Source of the DNA: Candidatus Cloacimonadota bacterium
GTDB taxonomy: Bacteria > Hydrothermota > E44-bin80
DNA: 19,978 nt
Assembly: GCA_004375785.1 (NCBI GenBank)
Contig: SOKM01000124.1
Location: 1 to 19,978, forward strand
Reading direction: 5' to 3'
Position 1 is the stretch's first letter, and every line of letters starts with the position of its first letter. Positions 15,722 through 19,978 of this stretch are shown here, piece by piece. The notes under the pieces were generated by a model. That model made no database searches, was not told the origin of the DNA, and was given only the letters and a program-made list of their open reading frames with translations. Position numbers and translations under genes: made by a program.

Positions 15722-16830
15722 GTCTCGCCCTTTTTAAGCGAGGTTTTTCTTTCCGATACGACGGCTTCGCTATTACGCCAATTGGCGTAATAGCCTATGG
15801 TTTCAATCCTTTTTAAGTGGGGTCTATGTTTCCGATAATGGGAATTCAATGTCGGTAATAAGGAATATAACAAGGGTTAGTCTTAATCCTTTTTAAGTGA
15901 AGTCATTGTTTCTGATAAATGCGGTGAGTCAGTTTATGAAAGTGAGGTAAGGAAATGTCTCAATCCCTTTTAAGTGAGGTCTATGTTTCCGATAATGGAG
16001 CTGATCATATATTAACACGAGGAATAAAAATGTTTCAATCCCTTTTAAGTGAGGTCTATGTTTCCGATGATGTTTACAGAGTTATGGAAATAAAGAAATA
16101 TGGAGCGTCTCAATCCTTTTTAAGTGAAGTCTTTATTCCCGATGATGTCAGACTTGAAGCGTTGGTTTATTATCAGTCAAGACTGTCTCAATCCCTTTTA
16201 AGTGAGGTCTATGTTTCCGATAAAATCAGAAAACATATTAAGAATAATATTGAAGATCCAAAACAAAGTCTCAATCCCTTTTAAGTGAGGTCTTTATTTC
16301 CGATAAAACAAGAAACAGAGCTGAATAACTACATTAATCAAAGTCTCAATCCCTTTTAAGTGAGGTCTTTATTTCCGATATACATAGAGAAATCCTCAGA
16401 GAGTTAGCTAAAAAAAACAGTCTCAATCCCTTTTAAGTGAGGTCTTTATTTCCGATAAGGAAAGAATTGTTGTTGTCTAAATTCAACTGTTTAGTCTCAA
16501 TCCCTTTTAAGTGAGGTCTTTATTCCCGATTAATTATATCCACGTTGAAGGTGATGCAACAAGTGGTGAGTCTCAATCCCTTTTAAGTGAGGTCTTTATT
16601 TCCGATAAATGCTAATATACCTTCTTGAAAACAATCTCATAAAAAAGTCTCAATCCTTTTTGAGCGAGTCTATAAGATCAAATAAAAAAATATCCAGGAT
16701 ATCTATGAGAGAGGTGTAGATGTTTCAATCCTTTTTAAGCAAGTCTATAAGGTCAAATAAATATTTCGATAAATTGCAATGCCAGTTACTGTCGTTTCAA
16801 TCCTTTTTAAGCAAGTCTATACAGCAAAAT
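15722..16830. CRISPR. CRISPR array 1: 15 repeats, 14 spacers
   Basis: Repeats are 37 nt (first one 36), starting GTCTCAATCC and ending TTTCCGAT. Spacers are unique and 35-46 nt. Repeat starts: 15722, 15800, 15880, 15957, 16032, 16107, 16185, 16268, 16343, 16420, 16494, 16570, 16647, 16722, 16794. The first three are divergent. The last three keep the 5' half but have a different 3' half (GTCTATAAGRTCAAAT). No cas gene is in the window, so type cannot be assigned from genes. Read on the minus strand the repeat ends ATTGAGAC, like the ATTGAAAC crRNA tag of many type I and III systems. Confidence 0.9.
15769..15794. repeat. 26-bp perfect palindrome inside the first spacer
   Basis: GCTATTACGCCAA is followed by its exact reverse complement TTGGCGTAATAGC. 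The 42-nt spacer that holds it (15758-15799) recurs after repeat 45 (19698-19739) with three base changes, one of which breaks the palindrome at a single pair. Ordinary spacers are not palindromic, so this is probably part of a duplicated boundary unit and not a captured spacer. Confidence 0.75.
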
Positions 16831-16848
16831 AACATATCTTTCAGCTAT

Positions 16849-17120
16849 TTATTCGAATGTCAAAGAGCGATTGTGTAGATTTCCGTTTAATATTCCATCA
16901 AAATAGAATATATTGCATTCACATTCCAAAGTCAAGATATAATTTCTACTCCATTATAAGAGAAGTCTATGTTTTAGATAAGTCCCCTCTAATAAGAGGC
17001 CTTCCTACGTCAAGACTTCGGCAGGTTGTTGTCTATCGAAGTTTTAACGTAGATAGAGGATTTAAGGGTGTGTTAACTCTCCTTAATTTTACTATTGCAC
17101 AATTGCACAATTATCGAATG
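16849..17120. repeat. Inter-array element, copy 1 (leader-like)
   Basis: A 272-bp block separating arrays 1 and 2. It is homologous along its length to 19386-19661. In order: TTATTCGAATGTCAAAGAGC; an imperfect AATATTC/GAATATATT hairpin; a decayed repeat near 16950-16980 ending TCTATGTTTTAGAT; a CCTCT/AGAGG hairpin (16986-16999); a long hairpin (17005-17052); and the array-boundary motif. It is AT-rich, has no gene, and could be a leader region or an ancient insertion that carried the boundary with it. Confidence 0.7.
17005..17052. other. 16-bp near-perfect stem-loop in inter-array element
   Basis: CTACGTCAAGACTTCG (17005-17020) pairs with CGAAGTTTTAACGTAG (17037-17052) with one C-A mismatch and one G-T wobble, around a 16-base loop. 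The copy at 19546-19593 is identical. No T run follows, so it is not a standard terminator. Confidence 0.65.
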
Positions 17121-19316
17121 GTCTCACCCTTTTTAAGTGAGGTCTATGTTTCCGATATTTTGGTAAAATGTATTTTCCCCATTACTTCACAAAAGAGTTT
17201 GCGTCTCAATCCCTTTTAAGTGAGGTCTTTATTTACGATATGATAAAGATGCTATTTGGAATGCAGTAAAATCCTCTGAGTCTCAATCCCTTTTAAGTGA
17301 GGTCTATGTTTCCGATGGGTTCGTAACCGCAAACGTCAATTAAAGAAGTGTGTTGTCTCAATCCTTTTTAGATGAAGTCATTGTTTCCGATATATATACA
17401 TGTGTTTTCCTTATAGAAGAGAAGATTTGTCTCAATCCTTTTTATGTGAAGTCTTTATTTCCAATAATCTATTACTGGAACGTTTCGAAAAGATACAAGT
17501 ATTCCGTCTCAATCCCTTTTAAGTGAGATATTTATTTCCGATAAGCCAACAGTAACCGTGAGTTTTAAGGCAGTGAAGAAATGTGTTTCAATCCTTTTTA
17601 AGTGAAGTCTTTATTTCCGATCTCTATGGCTGAAGGCTTAGGGTTGACTACTCTTCAAAGTGTCTCAATCCTTTTTAAGTGAAGTCATTGTTTCCGATGA
17701 TGGCCAAGTATGAATGTGTAAAGCCTCTGTGGGTTGGAGGTAAGTCTCAATCCTTTTTAAGTGAGGTCTTTATTTCTGATAATTTATCGTTTGTAAAGCA
17801 GTCCGTAAAATAGTCCCTGATTTGTCTCAATCCCTTTTAAGTGAGGTCTTTATTCCCGATGAATAATGACCGACAAACGCACAAAAGAATTGTTGTTAGT
17901 TTCAATCCCTTTTAAATGAGGTCTATGTTTCCGATAATGAAATACATCATAACGGGCAATCTTGTAAGCAAGGCTAATTCGTTTCAATCCCTTTTAAGTG
18001 AGGTCTTTATTTCCGATGCTGCTCTTTGAGAAGTGAAGATATGGGTTTCTCTCCTTGTCTCAATCCTTTTTAAGTGAAGTCATTGTTTCCGATACATGCC
18101 ATTAGAAGAGTATCCCATGCTCGCAAGAGTAAAGTCTCAATCCTTTTTAAGTGAAGTCTTTATATCCGATGAATGTAAACCACGATTGTGTAATGAATTT
18201 TTTGTATGAGTCTCAATCCCTTTTAGTGAGGTCTATGTTTCCGATATGGCGCATACAAAACTCTTTTCGATGCCCGGACGGATATCAAGTCTCAATCCTT
18301 TTTAAGTGAAGTCATTGTTTCCGATTCAACCAGTGAGTTTGGGACAACAATCCTTGCTGGTAAAGAGGTGTCTCAATCCTTTTTAAGTGAAGTCATTGTT
18401 TCCGATAATATGCAAAACTTATGGTGTTGATTGGAAGTTAGAAGAGTCTCAATCCCTTTTAAGTGAGGTCATTATTTCCGATAATTCTGGGATACTAGGG
18501 GAGAATTATAATCGTATTTTGTCTCAATCCCTTTTAGGTGAGGTCTTTATTTCCGATAAATTCTTTGGTTGCGCTCCAAGAAATTTCAAATCATCTTTGT
18601 CTCAATCAATTTTAAGTGAGGTCTATGTTTCCGATAAGTGCAGGTAGGAAAAGGTAAGGCTTGGAATATCTCGTCTCAATCCCTTTTAAGTGAGGTCTTT
18701 ATTTCCGATAAACAAAATCAAAGAGAAACAAAAGGAGATATGATGGAGTCTCAATCCTTTTTAAGTGAAGTCTTTATTTCCGATCAACAACACAATGAAT
18801 GGTGAATGGGAACTCAATGTCGGGTCTCAATCCCTTTTAATTGAGGTCTATGTTTCCGATAAAACCAGGAGTAAGTGTAGAGAGTGTTGCTAATGCTAGA
18901 GTGTCTCAATCCTTTTTAAGTGAAGTCTTTATTTCCGATTATTCCCCGCGTGTTTTGTGGACGGATTTTGGGATTGGTCTCAATCCTTTTTAAGTGAAGT
19001 CTTTATTTCCGATAAGGCTCAACCTATGATCTGGACATTTAGTGCATTACATGAGTCTCAATCCTTTTTAAGTGAAGTCTTTATTTCCGATAAAAGCGAA
19101 TTTGGAACGACTATCATTGCTGGTAAAGAGTCTCAATCCCTTTTAATTGAGGTCTTTATTTCCGATAATATGAATTATCCTGCAGGTGTTCAATATTATG
19201 ATGAGTTTCAATCCCTTTTAAGTGAGGTCTTTATTTCCGAGAAAGAAGTTAAAAGAATTTGCGAAGGTAGTGAAGTAATGTTTCAATCCCTTTTAAGTGA
19301 GGTCTTTATTCCCGAT
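17121..19316. CRISPR. CRISPR array 2: 29 repeats, 28 spacers
   Basis: Same repeat family as array 1. Starts: 17121, 17203, 17280, 17355, 17429, 17506, 17585, 17662, 17744, 17824, 17899, 17981, 18057, 18134, 18210, 18289, 18370, 18446, 18521, 18599, 18673, 18748, 18824, 18903, 18977, 19055, 19130, 19205, 19280. Spacers run 37-46 nt. Repeats fall into two linked classes: CCC..GAGG and CCT..GAAG. Their 3' parts vary as TCTATG, TCTTTA, TCATTG or TCATTA, which is far more heterogeneity than a usual CRISPR array. Short open frames translating the repeat as QSLLSEV are read-throughs and not genes, because spacers shift frame and carry stops. Confidence 0.92.
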
Positions 19317-19385
19317 AGCAGGTTTCAGAAAACCTCATGGAAAGCAGGTTTTTAAGCCTGTTTACCGTAATATCGGAGATTTATA
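19317..19385. other. Unique segment after array 2
   Basis: AGGTTT, CAGA, AAACCT is a small perfect hairpin, and CAGG/CCTG around a T-rich loop is a second. The segment joins repeat 44 to the second inter-array element and has no counterpart after array 1. Confidence 0.4.
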
Positions 19386-19661
19386 TTATTCGAATGTCAA
19401 AGAGCATTTTTGTAAATTTTCGTCTAATATTCCATCAAGATAGAATATATTGTATTCTCATCCCAAAGTCAAGAGATAATTGCGACTCCATCCCCTTTAA
19501 ATGAAACCTTTATTTCCAATAAGTCTCCTCTAACAAGAGGCCTTCCTACGTCAAGACTTCGGCAGGTTGTTGTCTATCGAAGTTTTAACGTAGATAGAGG
19601 ATTTAAGGGTGTGTTAACTCTCCTTAATTTTACTATTGCACAATTGCACAATTATCGAACG
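19386..19661. repeat. Inter-array element, copy 2 (leader-like)
   Basis: 276-bp homologue of 16849-17120. The 3' ~125 bases (from GGCCTTCCTACGTCAAGACT on) are nearly identical between the copies, while the 5' half is more diverged, including the decayed repeat (CCCCTTTAAATGAAACC, near 19487-19521). It ends in the boundary motif, then repeat 45 and the palindromic spacer, which copy 1 lacks but array 1 has. Confidence 0.7.
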
Positions 19662-19933
19662 GTCTCACTCTTTTTAAGTGAGGTTTTTCTTTTTGATACG
19701 ACGGCTTCGCTATTACGCCAATTGGCGTAACAGCATATGGTCTCAATCCTTTTTAAGTGAAGTCATTATTTCCGATTAACGGTGTTATAGAAGTAAATCA
19801 CAAACAAATGAAAGAACAGTCTCAATCCCTTTTAAGTGAGGTCTATGTTTCCGATATTGTAAACTTTGCAGAAAGATTAAAGACCAAAGTGAAAATGTTT
19901 CAATACCTTTTAAGTGAGGTCTATTTTTACGAT
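19662..19933. CRISPR. CRISPR array 3: 4 repeats, 3 spacers
   Basis: Repeat starts: 19662, 19740, 19819, 19897; spacers 41-42 nt. The first repeat is the 36-nt boundary form, like those at 15722 and 17121, and its spacer duplicates the first spacer of array 1. The last repeat is divergent (CAATACC, TTTTTACGAT). After it the sequence turns very AT-rich up to the window end, either a leader for minus-strand transcription or trailer DNA. The array may or may not end here. Confidence 0.82.
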
Positions 19934-19978
19934 AAGAAATAAGATAAGATTATAAAATATAAAAAATTAATTATAAAT
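19934..19978. other. AT-rich sequence at the window edge
   Basis: The last 45 bases are almost all A and T, with no repeat or gene. An AT-rich flank is typical of a CRISPR leader, but the window stops before this can be judged. Confidence 0.4.

Noticed and set aside
15955..19942. Short open frames in the arrays whose translation repeats QSLLSEVYVSD / QSFLSEVFISD, suggesting a repeat protein.
   Set aside because: The peptide is just the translated CRISPR repeat. Spacers of 35-46 nt shift the frame between repeats, stops are frequent, and there are no ribosome sites or conserved inter-repeat residues.

Overview
The window looks like an AT-rich bacterial chromosome from an FCB-group or neighbouring uncultured lineage (candidate division WOR-3 / Cloacimonetes / Marinimicrobia style). 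Grounds: two exported proteins end in a FlgD-like, type IX-secretion-style C-terminal beta domain, a large exported TPR-CHAT protein is present, and intergenic DNA is full of short dispersed palindromes. The placement is inference; no rRNA or tRNA gene is visible to settle it.

Layout. 1-127: a 34-bp tandem repeat and the leader of the first gene. 128-2248: M29-type metallo-aminopeptidase with a long N-terminal extension. 2275-4707: exported gingipain-like C25 cysteine peptidase, ended by a hairpin at 4720-4739. 4741-6172 (minus): AbiEii toxin and AbiEi antitoxin of a type IV toxin-antitoxin module, with a near-consensus promoter and a 42-bp nested palindrome as probable operator. 6407-8119: exported Porphyromonas-type peptidylarginine deiminase (PPAD-like). 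8120-9106: a small VOC-fold protein between two gene remnants. 9140-9819: HEPN/MNT (HepT/MntA-like) toxin-antitoxin pair behind a perfect-consensus promoter. 10198-15222: exported 1674-residue TPR-CHAT protein. 15223-15721: mosaic of dispersed repeats. 15722-19933: CRISPR locus of 48 repeats in three arrays, separated by two copies of a ~275-bp conserved element. No cas gene lies in the window.

How it fits together. The C25 peptidase and PPAD-like deiminase are the pair known from Porphyromonas gingivalis, where Arg-gingipain exposes C-terminal arginines that PPAD converts to citrulline. Here they flank an inserted toxin-antitoxin module, outside any obvious Porphyromonas context. The right half is defence-oriented: AbiE, HEPN/MNT, TPR-CHAT (possibly) and the CRISPR locus.

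The most unusual signal is the CRISPR locus. Its 37-nt repeats are heterogeneous, but positions 11 and 22 co-vary almost perfectly (C with G, T with A), and the first repeat of each array shows a second compensatory pair. This suggests selected RNA structure. Three pairs of spacers in the arrays match each other as homologous coding sequence with mostly synonymous or conservative differences, so they were probably taken from related viruses or plasmids.
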